Origin: Chitinophagales bacterium
GTDB taxonomy: Bacteria; Bacteroidota; Bacteroidia; Chitinophagales; Saprospiraceae
NCBI GenBank assembly: GCA_013297745.1
Contig: JAAFIM010000002.1
Span: forward strand, 93,711-157,710
Length of the DNA stretch: 64,000 nt
Direction of reading: 5' to 3'
Numbering within the stretch: the first letter of the stretch is position 1; the number at the start of each line of letters is the position of its first letter. Below the pieces are notes generated by a model. It was not told where the DNA came from, did not search any database, and worked only from the letters and a program-made list of their open reading frames with translations. The position numbers and the translations under genes are program-made. Below are positions 13,573 to 22,723 of the stretch, in pieces.

Positions 13573-15186
13573 TTAGAGCTTGATTTGTTGCAAAACGTCT
13601 TGGTTCAACGCTTTGAGCATATTTTCGGCTGGGTTGAGTTGGCGAACTTCGCCCGTAACTTTATCAATCGTAGTGGTTTCACCGCCCACAATCAAAGAAA
13701 TTACGCTACCGTCAAAACCACCAATCATAGTTACGCCCGCATCGTCAATTTGGGAGGGGAAATCTTTGCCACGACCAGATACATACCACCAAATAACTTT
13801 CATTTCACCCAAACCCACTTTCTGCAATTTTGACATCGCTTCTTCGTAGTTGGTTTTGGCGTTGCCGCTAGCAGGGTTGAACTGCATATCGCTCACTACC
13901 AGCAAAGTAGTAGGAAAGTCTTTAACAGGCACATCAGGGCGAGTGGTGCGAATGCGCACAATTTCATCGATTACGGATTGGAAATTGGTACTACCCCAAC
14001 CACCGCAAGCAGCAGCTTGTTGGCACATATCCGTAAAACCACCTGACAATTGGATAACACGACTTTCGTTGCTGAACGCAATAACGTTTTTGTGGAAAGT
14101 GCCTTCGTTCAGGGTGGAAAAATATACCCCCAAAGAGATACAAATATCGTAAGGAGTTGTACCTTTGCTGTCCACTTTTTCCCAAGTCATAGAACCCGAA
14201 GTGTCCAAAGCAGACCAAACATTCTCGCGGATGCCGCCAGTACCTTTTTTGGCCAATTCAATCAAACCATCAAACTGTTTGTTCAAGGTGTTGCGTTGTG
14301 CCAAAGATAATTTTGAACTTCCGTAGCTGTTGTTTGGGTAAATCGCTTTAAACAATTCGTACACATAACCCGTAAATTTCGCTACAGGTTGAGTATCCAA
14401 CCAAGCCAAGTAACGTTTTTCTAAGTTGTGGCGTTCCAAAACCGTTTTGCCGTCTTTGCCTTTGCTGTTCACAATTTGGAAAAGGGCTTTACCAGCAATG
14501 CGCGCAAAATCCAATTTATCCCACAGACCGTCTTGCATAAAACGTTGAAAAGCGTGCGCTTGTCCGTTGGCTTTAAACTGGCGGTATTGTTTGGCGTTCC
14601 AGCCCAAAAATTGGCACAAACCGTAAGCAAACTCATTCATAAGTTTGTGGCGGTCGTTATAGACTTGTTTCGCGCTGCGGATTTTGGGCAAAAACTTAGC
14701 GATAAGGTCGCGGTTGTATTCGTTGGCTATGCCCATTTGTACCAATTCGTACAGTTTGGTTTTATCCAATATAGGCAATAAATCTTCGTGCCACAAATCT
14801 TTCCAACAACCCACCACGGGGATTAACCACATATTTTTGTAAAAAGTCTCTGGCTGGTATTTGGCAACCCAAGAGATAGCTTTTCTAAATTCATCGCGCG
14901 CACCCTGTCCGCGTTGTACGTTATCGGTTTCAAACAAACCTTTAATGCTGCGGGTAATAGTGCGGTTGTAAAATAAAATCTGCAAAGCCACAAGGGGGGA
15001 CTCGCCCCATATTTTGCCCATATCGGTGTACACTTCTTCCAACTTGCGGTCGCGGTAAGTAGCAGATTTAGCAAAATAATCCAACAAGCCTGCACCTGTT
15101 GTTCCGTGCGACAAAGCCCCATTTTCGGTGTAAACATTGTATTGCATAACCGCTTGCAGGAATGGATTTTTAGTTTGTTTTGTCAT
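13573..15186 (-). CDS. Ro60/TROVE-like protein (DUF2828 with vWA domain)
   Basis: This 537-residue protein has a helical-repeat N-terminal region of the DUF2828 type (YTENGALSHGTTGAGLLDYFA near 19-39, RGQGARDEFRKAISW near 92-106, VVGCWKDLWH near 124-133). A C-terminal von Willebrand A domain has an intact MIDAS, DTSGSM at 328-333. The layout is that of the RNA chaperone Ro60 (TROVE plus vWA), which binds Y RNAs and misfolded small RNAs. The ATG at 15186 (MTKQTKNPF) is preferred; the open frame upstream to 15273 looks like leader. A structured RNA follows directly. RNA binding is inferred from fold and context. Confidence 0.75.
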   Translation of the reverse strand: MTKQTKNPFLQAVMQYNVYTENGALSHGTTGAGLLDYFAKSATYRDRKLEEVYTDMGKIWGESPLVALQILFYNRTITRSIKGLFETDNVQRGQGARDEFRKAISWVAKYQPETFYKNMWLIPVVGCWKDLWHEDLLPILDKTKLYELVQMGIANEYNRDLIAKFLPKIRSAKQVYNDRHKLMNEFAYGLCQFLGWNAKQYRQFKANGQAHAFQRFMQDGLWDKLDFARIAGKALFQIVNSKGKDGKTVLERHNLEKRYLAWLDTQPVAKFTGYVYELFKAIYPNNSYGSSKLSLAQRNTLNKQFDGLIELAKKGTGGIRENVWSALDTSGSMTWEKVDSKGTTPYDICISLGVYFSTLNEGTFHKNVIAFSNESRVIQLSGGFTDMCQQAAACGGWGSTNFQSVIDEIVRIRTTRPDVPVKDFPTTLLVVSDMQFNPASGNAKTNYEEAMSKLQKVGLGEMKVIWWYVSGRGKDFPSQIDDAGVTMIGGFDGSVISLIVGGETTTIDKVTGEVRQLNPAENMLKALNQDVLQQIKL

Positions 15187-15244
15187 TTTAGATAAAAAAC
15201 GATAAAGTGAAAAAATGGTTTTGAATTTATTCTGCTTTGTTATT

Positions 15245-15300
15245 CGTGGTTTAGTTGTGCAGAACGAGGGCATTAACTACCCTACCGCGCTTAAAGTTCC
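15245..15300 (-). promoter_or_regulatory. Possible structured leader of the Ro60-like gene
   Basis: About 60-115 bases upstream of the chosen start, the minus strand reads GCGCGGTAGGGTAGTTAA followed by TGCCCTCGTTCTGCAC. It can form GGG/CCC and GC-rich pairings and is far richer in GC than its surroundings. It may be a leader structure or a decayed small RNA. No known riboswitch motif is recognised. Confidence 0.3.
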
Positions 15301-15416
15301 CAGCCTTATAAAAAAAACAATTATTTTTTTAAAATCGTTTATTAAAATAGGGTTACGAGAATGAGTTTTACAAAAAATTATAAAAACAATATATTTTTCG
15401 TTATAAAAATAAGCGA

Positions 15417-15790
15417 AAGCGTGAGGTTTTATACCCCACGCGTTGAAAAATCTTATTAGCGTTGGGTTTTACACCCAACGCAAGAATAAAATTTTATAAA
15501 ATGGAGATGTTTAGTAAATTTTGATGCGGATAAAATAACGCAACAATAACACAAAGCGCGCTCAATAGCGTGGGGTTTTACACCCCACGCGGCAATAAAC
15601 GATAATAAATTTTAATAAAATATATTGTTTTTTTTATTTGATTTTGTGCGCAGGGTATAAAACTATTGAGCCTACCTAGCGTTTTTTTATTAAATATCTT
15701 TAATATATATCTTATTAGTGTGTTGGGTGTAAAACCCAACACTAATAAGGTTTATTTTATCCAACGCACGGGGTATAAAACCCCGTGCTA
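15417..15790. repeat. Cluster of five short palindromes
   Basis: Five 23-base inverted repeats with core GGGTTTTAYACCC, or its complement, occupy 15419-15441, 15459-15481, 15568-15590, 15720-15742 and 15766-15788. Arms vary together (GCGTGGGG/CCCCACGC, GCGTTGGG/CCCAACGC, GCACGGGG/CCCCGTGC), so base pairing is kept. The rest of the 15301-15907 gap is AT-rich with no gene seen. Related palindromes recur near 47.9-48.1 kb. Confidence 0.8.
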
Positions 15791-15907
15791 TTGTAAAAAT
15801 CTAAACTCTTGTCCCCCTAATCTATATTTGGTATTTGAGCGTTGATATTTTTATAAAAATCCGCCCCTAATAACTATACACTAATAACTAACCACTCTCC
15901 ACTAACT

Positions 15908-17383
15908 ATGATTTTAGCATTAGACCAAGGCACAAGCAGCAGCCGCGCTATTATATTCAATAAAAACAAACAAATTGTAGCCTCTGCCCAATTAGAATTT
16001 ACCCAAATCTACCCGCAAACGGCTTGGGTTGAACACAATCCGCGCGAAATATGGAATAGCCAGCTCACAGTCGCCCAACAGGCTTTAAAAAATGCTAATT
16101 TAATCGCTGCTGATATTGCAGCAATAGGCATTACCAACCAAAGGGAAACTACTATCGTTTGGGATAAAACTACAGGTGAGGCTATTTACAACGCTATAGT
16201 TTGGCAAGACCGCCGCACTGCTGATATTTGCGAGCGGTTGCGCGCTGAAGGTTGGGAAGAATATATTCGCGAAAACACGGGCTTAGTTTTAGATGCTTAC
16301 TTTTCCGCTACCAAAATTAGCTGGATATTAGAAAATGTAACAGGTGCAAGGGCTAAAGCTGAAGCTGGCGAGTTGTGTTTTGGTACTGTTGATAGCTGGT
16401 TATTGTATAAATTGACCAATGGCGTGGTGCATAGCACGGATTATTCCAACGCTTCCCGCACAATGTTATTTAATATCAATACCCTCACTTGGGACGAAAA
16501 ATTATTGAACGTGCTCAATATCCCCAAAAATATGCTCCCGTCTGTGCAAAATAACGCGCACAACTTCGGCCACACAGCCCCCGAACACTTGGGAGCGGCG
16601 GTAAAAATAGCGGGTATGGCAGGCGACCAACAAGCGGCTTTGTTCGGGCAGGGTTGTTATGAACGCGGACAAGCCAAAAACACTTACGGCACGGGCTGTT
16701 TTATGCTAATGAATACGGATGAACTCAAACATTCCAAAAATGGTTTAATCAGCACTATAGCTTGGCGCATAGGGGACAAAACGACTTACGCGCTGGAGGG
16801 TTCTGTGTTTATAGCGGGGGCGGCTATACAATGGCTGCGCGACGGCTTACAGATTATCAACAACGCCGCACAATCGGCACAAATGGCGAGAAGTTTACCC
16901 GACAATGGCGGGGTTTATTTAGTTCCTGCTTTTGCGGGTTTGGCTGCGCCCTACTGGGATATGTACGCGCGGGGGGCTATATTCGGATTAACGAGAGGCA
17001 CAACCAGTGCGCATTTGGTAAGGGCTGCGTTAGAGTCGTTGGCTTATCAAACCAAAGATGTTTTAATGGCTATGGCTCAAGATGCTGATACAGAACTCGC
17101 CTGCTTGAGAGCGGACGGGGGCGCATCTGCCAACGAATTTTTGATGCAATGGCAAGCAGATGTATTGCGCTGTACAGTAGAAGTGCCGCCTGTGGTAGAA
17201 ACTACAGCGTTGGGGGCTGCTTACTTGGCTGGTTTGCAAGTGGGCTTTTGGAATTGGGACGAGTTGAAAGCAAATTTTAGCCATTTCCAAACTTATCAAC
17301 CCCAAAATAATTTAGACACGGTAGAAAAATGTTATCACTATTGGCAAAAAGCGGTAAAACGCAGCTTGCAATGGATAGATTAG
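15908..17383 (+). CDS. glpK: Glycerol kinase
   Basis: This 491-residue FGGY-family kinase phosphorylates glycerol to glycerol 3-phosphate with ATP. It starts [15 protein letters not shown], the phosphate-1 loop, followed by the family signatures [47 protein letters not shown] and [10 protein letters not shown], then [21 protein letters not shown] near the C-terminus. Length is normal. No uptake facilitator or glycerol-3-phosphate dehydrogenase is adjacent; the gene stands alone between a palindrome cluster and tandem repeats. Confidence 0.97.
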   Translation: MILALDQGTSSSRAIIFNKNKQIVASAQLEFTQIYPQTAWVEHNPREIWNSQLTVAQQALKNANLIAADIAAIGITNQRETTIVWDKTTGEAIYNAIVWQDRRTADICERLRAEGWEEYIRENTGLVLDAYFSATKISWILENVTGARAKAEAGELCFGTVDSWLLYKLTNGVVHSTDYSNASRTMLFNINTLTWDEKLLNVLNIPKNMLPSVQNNAHNFGHTAPEHLGAAVKIAGMAGDQQAALFGQGCYERGQAKNTYGTGCFMLMNTDELKHSKNGLISTIAWRIGDKTTYALEGSVFIAGAAIQWLRDGLQIINNAAQSAQMARSLPDNGGVYLVPAFAGLAAPYWDMYARGAIFGLTRGTTSAHLVRAALESLAYQTKDVLMAMAQDADTELACLRADGGASANEFLMQWQADVLRCTVEVPPVVETTALGAAYLAGLQVGFWNWDELKANFSHFQTYQPQNNLDTVEKCYHYWQKAVKRSLQWID

Positions 17384-17461
17384 TTGTTAGTGGTTAGTTA
17401 TTAGTGGTTAGTTTTGCTTTTTCATACTAAAAATTTATAAACCACTACTTGTCTGCTTGCT

Positions 17462-17653
17462 GACAACGACTTATCTGTGTTAGACAACGACTTATCTACG
17501 CGAGACAACGACTTATCCACGCGAGACAACGACTTATCTGTGTTAGACAACGACTTATCTACGCGAGACAACGACTTATCCACGCGAGACAACGACTTAT
17601 CCACGCGAGACAACGACTTATCCACGCGAGACAACGACTTATCCACGCGAGAC
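17462..17653. repeat. 21-bp tandem repeat, nine copies
   Basis: The unit GACAACGACTTATCYACGCGA repeats nine times head to tail, with a TGTGTTA variant ending in copies 1 and 4. Because 21 is a multiple of three, the minus strand stays open and would encode VDKSLSR repeats, but there is no start context or domain, so it is treated as non-coding. Confidence 0.9.
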
Positions 17654-17697
17654 TAATTAGTATTTTTATTATTATTTTTTATAAAAATTTATAAACT

Positions 17698-17903
17698 GCT
17701 ATATGTCAAGCCCCTCACTGCTATATGTCAAGCTCCTCACTGCTATATGTCAAACCCCTCACTACTATATGTCAAGCTCCTCACTGCTATATGTCAAACC
17801 CCTCACTACTATATGTCAAGCCCCTCACTGCTATATGTCAAGCCCCTCACTGCTATATGTCAAACCCCTCACTGCTATATGTCAAGCTCCTCACTGCTAT
17901 ATA
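17698..17903. repeat. 22-bp tandem repeat, nine copies
   Basis: The unit begins TGCTATATGTCAAG and ends CCCCTCAC, 22 bases, with a few substitutions, nine full copies and a partial tenth. The period is not a multiple of three, so the frames seen here are by-products. It lies 45 bases after the 21-bp array and has a different sequence. Confidence 0.9.
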
Positions 17904-17946
17904 TTTTTATTAAATTGGTTGTTGTTGAGTACGATGCGGGTGTTTA

Positions 17947-17981
17947 AACCTTGAAGGTTTTTAAAACCTTCAAGGTTTAGC
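17947..17981. repeat. Perfect inverted repeat
   Basis: The arms AAACCTTGAAGGTTTT and AAAACCTTCAAGGTTT flank a central TA. This is a long AT-rich cruciform or hairpin in the gap before the dehydrogenase gene, possibly a terminator-like structure or a relic of the repeat block. Confidence 0.7.
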
Positions 17982-18039
17982 CAATAAAAAATTAAAATAG
18001 TAACAACAACAACCATTAACAACTAATCACTAACAACTA

Positions 18040-19065
18040 ATGAACAGCGATATAGGTTTTGCCGTAATTGGTTTGGGACATATTGGCAAAAGACACGTTG
18101 ATATTATCCAAAAACAAACCAATGCGCGATTAATAGCCGTTTGCGATATAGACCAATCCCTACAAAGTGCGCATAATGTGCCTTTTTATACAGATATAAA
18201 CCAGCTATTGAACGCAGAAACGCAAGTAGATGTAGTTTGTATTTGTACCCCCAACGGCTTGCACGCTTTGCACAGCATAGCAGCCATACGCGCGGGCAAA
18301 CACGTAGTTTGCGAAAAACCAATGGCTTTGAAACGCGCAGATTGCGAGGCGATTATTTATGAAGCCCTATTACATAGGCGGCAAGTGTTTTGTGTGATGC
18401 AAAACCGCTACTCTCCCCCCGCGCAATGGCTCAAAACGCTGATAGAACAAGAGCATTTGGGGCAGATTTATACGGTACAAATTAGATGTTTTTGGAATAG
18501 AGATGATAGATATTATTTGAACCAAAACAAATCTTGCGCTTGGAAAGGCAGTTTGGAGATGGACGGTGGGGTGTTATTCACCCAATTTTCGCATTTTGTG
18601 GATATGTTGTATTGGTTGTTTGGGGATATAGAGCAGATACAAGCCCAATTTTTCAACTTCAACCACCAACACAGCACGGAGTTTGAGGACAGCGGCAACG
18701 TCAATTTTAGCTTCAGGCGCGGGGGGGCTGGTAGTTTGCAATTTTCTACAGCCGTATATGCCCAAAACTTGGAAAGTTCATTGACCATAATAGCCCAAAA
18801 CGGTTCGGTAAAAGTAGGCGGACAATATATGAACGAGGTAGAATATTGCCATATCAAAGACTATCAAATGCCCGTCTTGCCCCCATCCAACCCGCCCAAC
18901 GATTACGGCACTTACAAAGGTTCGGCAGCCAATCACGTTTACCTGATAGATAACGTGGTAAAGGTATTGCAAGGGCTCGCACCTATCACAACCAACGCCA
19001 TAGAGGGGATGAAAGTGGTAGAAATTATAGAAAACATTTACAAATCGGGCAATAGAAGTTTTTAG
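18040..19065 (+). CDS. Gfo/Idh/MocA oxidoreductase, WbpB/WlbA-like
   Basis: This 341-residue NAD-dependent sugar dehydrogenase has the Rossmann motif AVIGLGHIGKRH at residues ~8-19 and the family lysine motif CEKPMAL near 97. The middle part, MQNRYSPPAQWLK and MDGGVLFTQFSHFVDMLYWLFG, is the pattern seen in WbpB/WlbA enzymes that oxidise UDP-N-acetylglucosaminuronate at C3 during surface-sugar synthesis. A glycosyltransferase follows 36 bases later, which agrees with a role in polysaccharide or lipopolysaccharide. The exact substrate is inferred. Confidence 0.8.
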   Translation: MNSDIGFAVIGLGHIGKRHVDIIQKQTNARLIAVCDIDQSLQSAHNVPFYTDINQLLNAETQVDVVCICTPNGLHALHSIAAIRAGKHVVCEKPMALKRADCEAIIYEALLHRRQVFCVMQNRYSPPAQWLKTLIEQEHLGQIYTVQIRCFWNRDDRYYLNQNKSCAWKGSLEMDGGVLFTQFSHFVDMLYWLFGDIEQIQAQFFNFNHQHSTEFEDSGNVNFSFRRGGAGSLQFSTAVYAQNLESSLTIIAQNGSVKVGGQYMNEVEYCHIKDYQMPVLPPSNPPNDYGTYKGSAANHVYLIDNVVKVLQGLAPITTNAIEGMKVVEIIENIYKSGNRSF

Positions 19066-19100
19066 CGGTTATTATATCCAAAAAAAAATTTATAAAAATA

Positions 19101-20168
19101 ATGCAAAACCAAACCCCGCGTATAGCGGTAGTGATATTAAACTATAATGGAGTAGGCTATTTAAAACAATTTCTACCCTTTTTATACCAAACTCAATACC
19201 CAAACTGGGATTTATACGTAGCCGACAATGCTTCTACTGATGCAAGTCGGCATTTTTTGGCTGAAGAAGGTTTTATAAATTATAGCGATACGCAACCCAC
19301 CACAAACAAAACGGGCAGGTATTTGATAACAATGGATGAAAATCGCGGTTATGCGGGCGGTTACAACGAAGCATTACTGACACGGAATATACCCGCCGAT
19401 GTGTATGTGTTGTTAAATTCAGATGTAGAAGTTAGCCCCTATTGGTTGGAAAAGGCTATTGAAGCGTGGCAACAGCATCCTGATTGGGTAGCATTGCAGC
19501 CGAAAATTTTAGATTATAAACGCAGAAATTATTTTGAAGCCGCAGGCGCGGGCGGGGGACTATTGGACAAGTGGGTGTATCCGTTCTGTCGCGGGCGTAT
19601 TTTTGCCGAATTGGAAGAAGACAAGGGGCAATACGACGACAACCGCAATATATTTTGGGCTACAGGCGCAGCTTTATTTATTAAAAAAGAGGCTTTCCAC
19701 AATGCGAATGGCTTTGATGCCGATTATTTTGCGCATGTGGAGGAGATAGATTTATGCTGGAGATTGCAGTTGCAAGGGGGGAAAATTGGTTATTGTGGGC
19801 AATCCGTAGTGTGGCATATAGGCGGGGGAACTTTGACGGTAGAAAATCCGCGCAAAACGTACTTAAATTTTAGAAATAGCCTATTTACTTTATTAAAAAA
19901 CACCACAGGAGCAAAAGTTTTTTGGTTGGTTTGGTTGCGGTTGGTATTGGACGGGGTAGCATCAGCTAAATTTTTGTTAGCGGGACAGTTTGCCAACATC
20001 TGGGCTATCATCCGCGCACATTGGAGTTTCTTTTGGCAAGTGCCTAAGTTCTTAAAAAAGCGAAAAATTATCCAACAAAACGCCAAAACTCAAGCCCGTT
20101 TATACCAAAAAAGTATCGTATATCAACATTTTGTCAAAAAGATAAAATTGTATAAAGACTTACCCTAA
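19101..20168 (+). CDS. Family 2 glycosyltransferase
   Basis: This 355-residue enzyme has the GT2 fold. AVVILNYNGVGYLKQFL begins the Rossmann-like half, ADNASTD is the nucleotide-binding acid motif, ENRGYAGGYNEAL follows, and LNSDVEVSP contains the DxD metal site near residues 112-115. The rhamnosyltransferase-like acceptor region AHVEEIDLCWRLQLQGG is complete. A hydrophobic stretch near the C-terminus (VFWLVWLRLVLDG) may associate with the membrane. The DUF3137 gene starts 2 bases after the stop, so these three genes are probably one operon for surface glycan assembly. Confidence 0.9.
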   Translation: MQNQTPRIAVVILNYNGVGYLKQFLPFLYQTQYPNWDLYVADNASTDASRHFLAEEGFINYSDTQPTTNKTGRYLITMDENRGYAGGYNEALLTRNIPADVYVLLNSDVEVSPYWLEKAIEAWQQHPDWVALQPKILDYKRRNYFEAAGAGGGLLDKWVYPFCRGRIFAELEEDKGQYDDNRNIFWATGAALFIKKEAFHNANGFDADYFAHVEEIDLCWRLQLQGGKIGYCGQSVVWHIGGGTLTVENPRKTYLNFRNSLFTLLKNTTGAKVFWLVWLRLVLDGVASAKFLLAGQFANIWAIIRAHWSFFWQVPKFLKKRKIIQQNAKTQARLYQKSIVYQHFVKKIKLYKDLP

Positions 20169-20170
20169 AT

Positions 20171-21082
20171 ATGCAAGATGTCAAAGCATTTCGGGTCTAT
20201 TATAACGAGTATTTGCACGCCAAACTGGTAGCTATGGAAAAGCGACGCAAGCGGTTGATGTTTGGGATTATATTCTTTGCGCTGGTATTGATAGGCGCGA
20301 CTGTGTTTATTATCAGCCTGAACGTAGCCGCTATGACCTTTTTTATGCTCATTCCTTTCTATATTTATATCAATATCGTGAGGGCGCGCGTGTACGACTT
20401 CAAGCACACGTTCAAACCTATGGTAGTGAATGATATTTTACAATTTATAGACCCAAGTTTGAACTATTTCAACAAGGAATTTATCCCTAAAGATACGTTT
20501 TTGCGCTCTGGTATATTCCCTATCAACCCCCAAATTTATAAGGGAGAAGATTATATTATGGGCAAAATTGGCGAGGTAGCGTTTGAGTTGTGCGAGTTGG
20601 AAATTTATCATCCTTCGGTATTAAAGGGAAAGTTAGTGGATTGGTTTAAGGGGATTTTTTTCCACGCCAATTTTAGAAATAACTTCACGGGTAGAATTGT
20701 GATTTTGCCCCGTACCGAATGGCAAACGTATCTAAACATTATCAAGGAATACACCAAATTTGGCGGCGGCGAGGTCAAAGGGCTATTAAATGCGGATTTT
20801 CAGCGCGAGTTTGCCGTTTATGCGCAAAAAGATAGCCGTTATAAAGATGTATTGAGTAATAAACTGCTGCAAACGATTTTAGATTATAAACTACGCCACC
20901 ACAAAAAAATATACGTTTCTTTCAAAGATAGTCATTTTTATATCGCTATCAATGAACCTTATGAATTGTTGGAAGCGCATATTTTCTTTCCCAATTTGGA
21001 TTTTGAACTGATTTGTATGTTTTATGAAGAATTATATCTATTTACGCGCTTGGTGGAAGATTTTGATATTAGAAAAACGTAA
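20171..21082 (+). CDS. DUF3137 membrane protein
   Basis: This 303-residue protein has two adjacent transmembrane segments (residues ~27-47 and ~50-70) after a short basic cytoplasmic N-terminus, followed by a soluble domain of the DUF3137 family (HTFKPMVVNDILQFIDPSLNY, then GKIGEVAFELCELEIYHPS and FKGIFFHANFRNNFTGRIVILP). The family is of unknown function. Translation is probably coupled to the glycosyltransferase just upstream. Confidence 0.75.
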   Translation: MQDVKAFRVYYNEYLHAKLVAMEKRRKRLMFGIIFFALVLIGATVFIISLNVAAMTFFMLIPFYIYINIVRARVYDFKHTFKPMVVNDILQFIDPSLNYFNKEFIPKDTFLRSGIFPINPQIYKGEDYIMGKIGEVAFELCELEIYHPSVLKGKLVDWFKGIFFHANFRNNFTGRIVILPRTEWQTYLNIIKEYTKFGGGEVKGLLNADFQREFAVYAQKDSRYKDVLSNKLLQTILDYKLRHHKKIYVSFKDSHFYIAINEPYELLEAHIFFPNLDFELICMFYEELYLFTRLVEDFDIRKT

Positions 21083-21107
21083 TGCCGTTAATTTTATTCG
21101 CTTATTG

Positions 21108-21213
21108 TCCCCGCGTTGTAACGCGGGGCTATTTCTGTTAAACCCCGTTGGGGTTTCATTTTGCCAACCCCGAAGGGGTTGAACGGCAATTGCCCCGTGT
21201 GAAACACGGGGAC
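21108..21213. repeat. Three adjacent GC-rich hairpins
   Basis: CCCCGCGTTGTAACGCGGGG, AACCCCGTTGGGGTT with CAACCCCGAAGGGGTTG, and CCCCGTGTGAAACACGGGG lie one after another. They are a compact cluster of short palindromes, of a kind different from the GGGTTTTAYACCC family. No coding potential is seen. Confidence 0.7.
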
Positions 21214-21227
21214 TTTTAAAATTCCAA

Positions 21228-21275
21228 ATACAAAAAAAGGTCTCCTTTCTGCAATAGAAAAGAGACCTTTTTATT
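21228..21275. terminator. Bidirectional terminator
   Basis: AAAAAAGGTCTCCTTTCT pairs with AGAAAAGAGACCTTTTT across a short loop. It lies between the converging DUF3137 and TPR genes and can serve both. Confidence 0.8.
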
Positions 21276-21332
21276 TTATAGCGATATTCACACAACACAT
21301 CCAAACCAAAACTAACCACTAAACACTAAGCA

Positions 21333-21977
21333 TTACCAATCTTTTTCAATTTCCTTTTTGCTCTTTTTAGCTTCTTGCTCTTTTATCTTTTTCTGAGCAT
21401 TTTTATCCTCGTTCTCCACCAATTCCATCATTTTCTCCTCTTCTGTGGGTGGTTTTTTCTCCTCTTTGGGTGGAGCGGGTTTTTGGTCTTTTTCTTTGTC
21501 GTCGTTGTTTTGGTTGTCTTGGTTCTGCTGCTGTTTTTGTTGTTGCTGCTGTTGTTGTTGCTGTTGCATTTGGCGGAGTGCATACGCTAAGTTATTCTTA
21601 GTGTCCGCATCTTGTGGATTAGCGCGCAGGGCATTTTTATAAGCATCGGCAGCTTTTTGATAATCTTGTTTTTGCAGGTAAGAATTGCCCAGATTGTGGA
21701 AAGTATGGGCTTTTTCCGTATCTGTTTGAGCCGATTTGCTGGCATTTTCGTAGGCTTTGAGCGCGTCATCGTACTTTTTTTGTTGATACAGCGTATTGGC
21801 CAGATTGTAATTGGCTTTGAGTGAGGTCGGATTTTGTAGCGACAACTGCTGATAGATTTGCGCCGCCCCGCTAAAATCCCCTTTTAGATAGCTTTCCGTA
21901 GCGCGCAATAATTGCTCGTGCTCGCTTTGCCCATAAGCCAAAGAAGTCGTGAGTAGAAAAATATAGGTTGTTTTCAT
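21333..21977 (-). CDS. TPR protein with poly-Gln/charged tail, BatC-like
   Basis: This 214-residue exported protein has a signal peptide ending near AYGQ. Three TPR units lie at about residues 20-130 (NPTSLKANYNLANTLYQQKKYDDALKAYENA, KAHTFHNLGNSYLQKQDYQKAADAYKNA, DADTKNNLAYALRQ). A long run of Gln, then Asn/Asp/Lys/Glu-rich low complexity, and a final segment EEKMMELVENEDKNAQKKIKEQE make up the rest. The layout matches BatC of the Bacteroides aerotolerance (BatABCDE) cluster, but no other Bat gene is adjacent, so the assignment is tentative. Confidence 0.65.
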   Translation of the reverse strand: MKTTYIFLLTTSLAYGQSEHEQLLRATESYLKGDFSGAAQIYQQLSLQNPTSLKANYNLANTLYQQKKYDDALKAYENASKSAQTDTEKAHTFHNLGNSYLQKQDYQKAADAYKNALRANPQDADTKNNLAYALRQMQQQQQQQQQQKQQQNQDNQNNDDKEKDQKPAPPKEEKKPPTEEEKMMELVENEDKNAQKKIKEQEAKKSKKEIEKDW

Positions 21978-22049
21978 TGTTTTTAATCTTTTGGGTTAGA
22001 AAATATGTTGCAGCATTAGCTACTGCCTATTAGAAGTAATTTTCTATAG

Positions 22050-22057
22050 CAAAAATA
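22050..22057 (-). promoter_or_regulatory. -7 promoter element for the TPR gene
   Basis: On the minus strand this reads TATTTTTG, fitting TAnnTTTG, 73 bases upstream of the TPR gene start. Confidence 0.5.
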
Positions 22058-22078
22058 CAATATTCTATTGTTATAGAT

Positions 22079-22115
22079 AAAAAACTTCTATAGCGCAGCC
22101 AAAGAAGTTTTAAAA
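22079..22115 (-). terminator. Terminator of the deaminase/partner operon
   Basis: On the minus strand AAAACTTCTTTGGC pairs with the AGAAGTTTT arm and runs into T residues. It starts 21 bases after the stop of the partner gene. Confidence 0.7.
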
Positions 22116-22135
22116 AAATCATACTAGATAAGCCA

Positions 22136-22717
22136 TTAAAAATATAATGACAAATCATTGTTAGTTAATTGATTATCATTTTCTTTGGGCTCTAATGGAA
22201 TAATAAAGTTATAAAGTTCGTCATTATCCAAAGGATTATTTTCTAAATAAGTAAATAACAAAGCGAAATCAGAATAAAATCGGTAGATATTTGCAGTCCA
22301 AAAAGAATTACCTTCCAGAAAAGCCTCTTTATCTTGTTTATGCAAATTAACTTTTAATATTTTTAAAAGTTTAGCAATCTTTTGAGCATTTTTTTGAGCG
22401 CTTTTTCCTTTTTTGGGACTTAATAGGTCAACTATTTGATTTTCAAACTCAGCAATTTTGGTTGCTATTTCATTAAGTTTATTTTTAGAAGAAGCTACAA
22501 AACGCAAGTCATCCTCTTTAAAAGAATAAACCTTATTTGTGGCAGTATCCAATAAAATAGGGATTCTATTATATTTTAGAACACCTAATTTCCAAAAATT
22601 GCCTTTATCTTTTAAAAATTTATTAGAATAAGGTTTTACCTCTTCACAAGGATTAAATAAAAAAATTTTAGTTTGATAAGGAGCTAAAAGCCCCTGAGGA
22701 ATTATTGTTGAAGTCAT
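22136..22717 (-). CDS. Hypothetical partner of the deaminase, possible immunity protein
   Basis: This 193-residue soluble protein begins 6 bases after the stop of the deaminase-like gene and has no signal peptide. No family is recognised. It is acidic at the C-terminus and has a helical, Lys/Glu-rich middle (residues ~80-130). Base composition is noticeably more AT-rich than the flanking atp genes, as for its partner. The order, toxin-like gene first and a small downstream gene second, fits a toxin-immunity pair; that role is inference from position only. Confidence 0.4.
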   Translation of the reverse strand: MTSTIIPQGLLAPYQTKIFLFNPCEEVKPYSNKFLKDKGNFWKLGVLKYNRIPILLDTATNKVYSFKEDDLRFVASSKNKLNEIATKIAEFENQIVDLLSPKKGKSAQKNAQKIAKLLKILKVNLHKQDKEAFLEGNSFWTANIYRFYSDFALLFTYLENNPLDNDELYNFIIPLEPKENDNQLTNNDLSLYF

Positions 22718-22723
22718 AATAGA

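Noticed and set aside
17462..17903. CRISPR or repeat-protein gene at the 21- and 22-bp arrays
   Set aside because: Units are head to tail without spacers; the 22-bp period keeps no single reading frame, and the 21-bp frame has no start or known domain.
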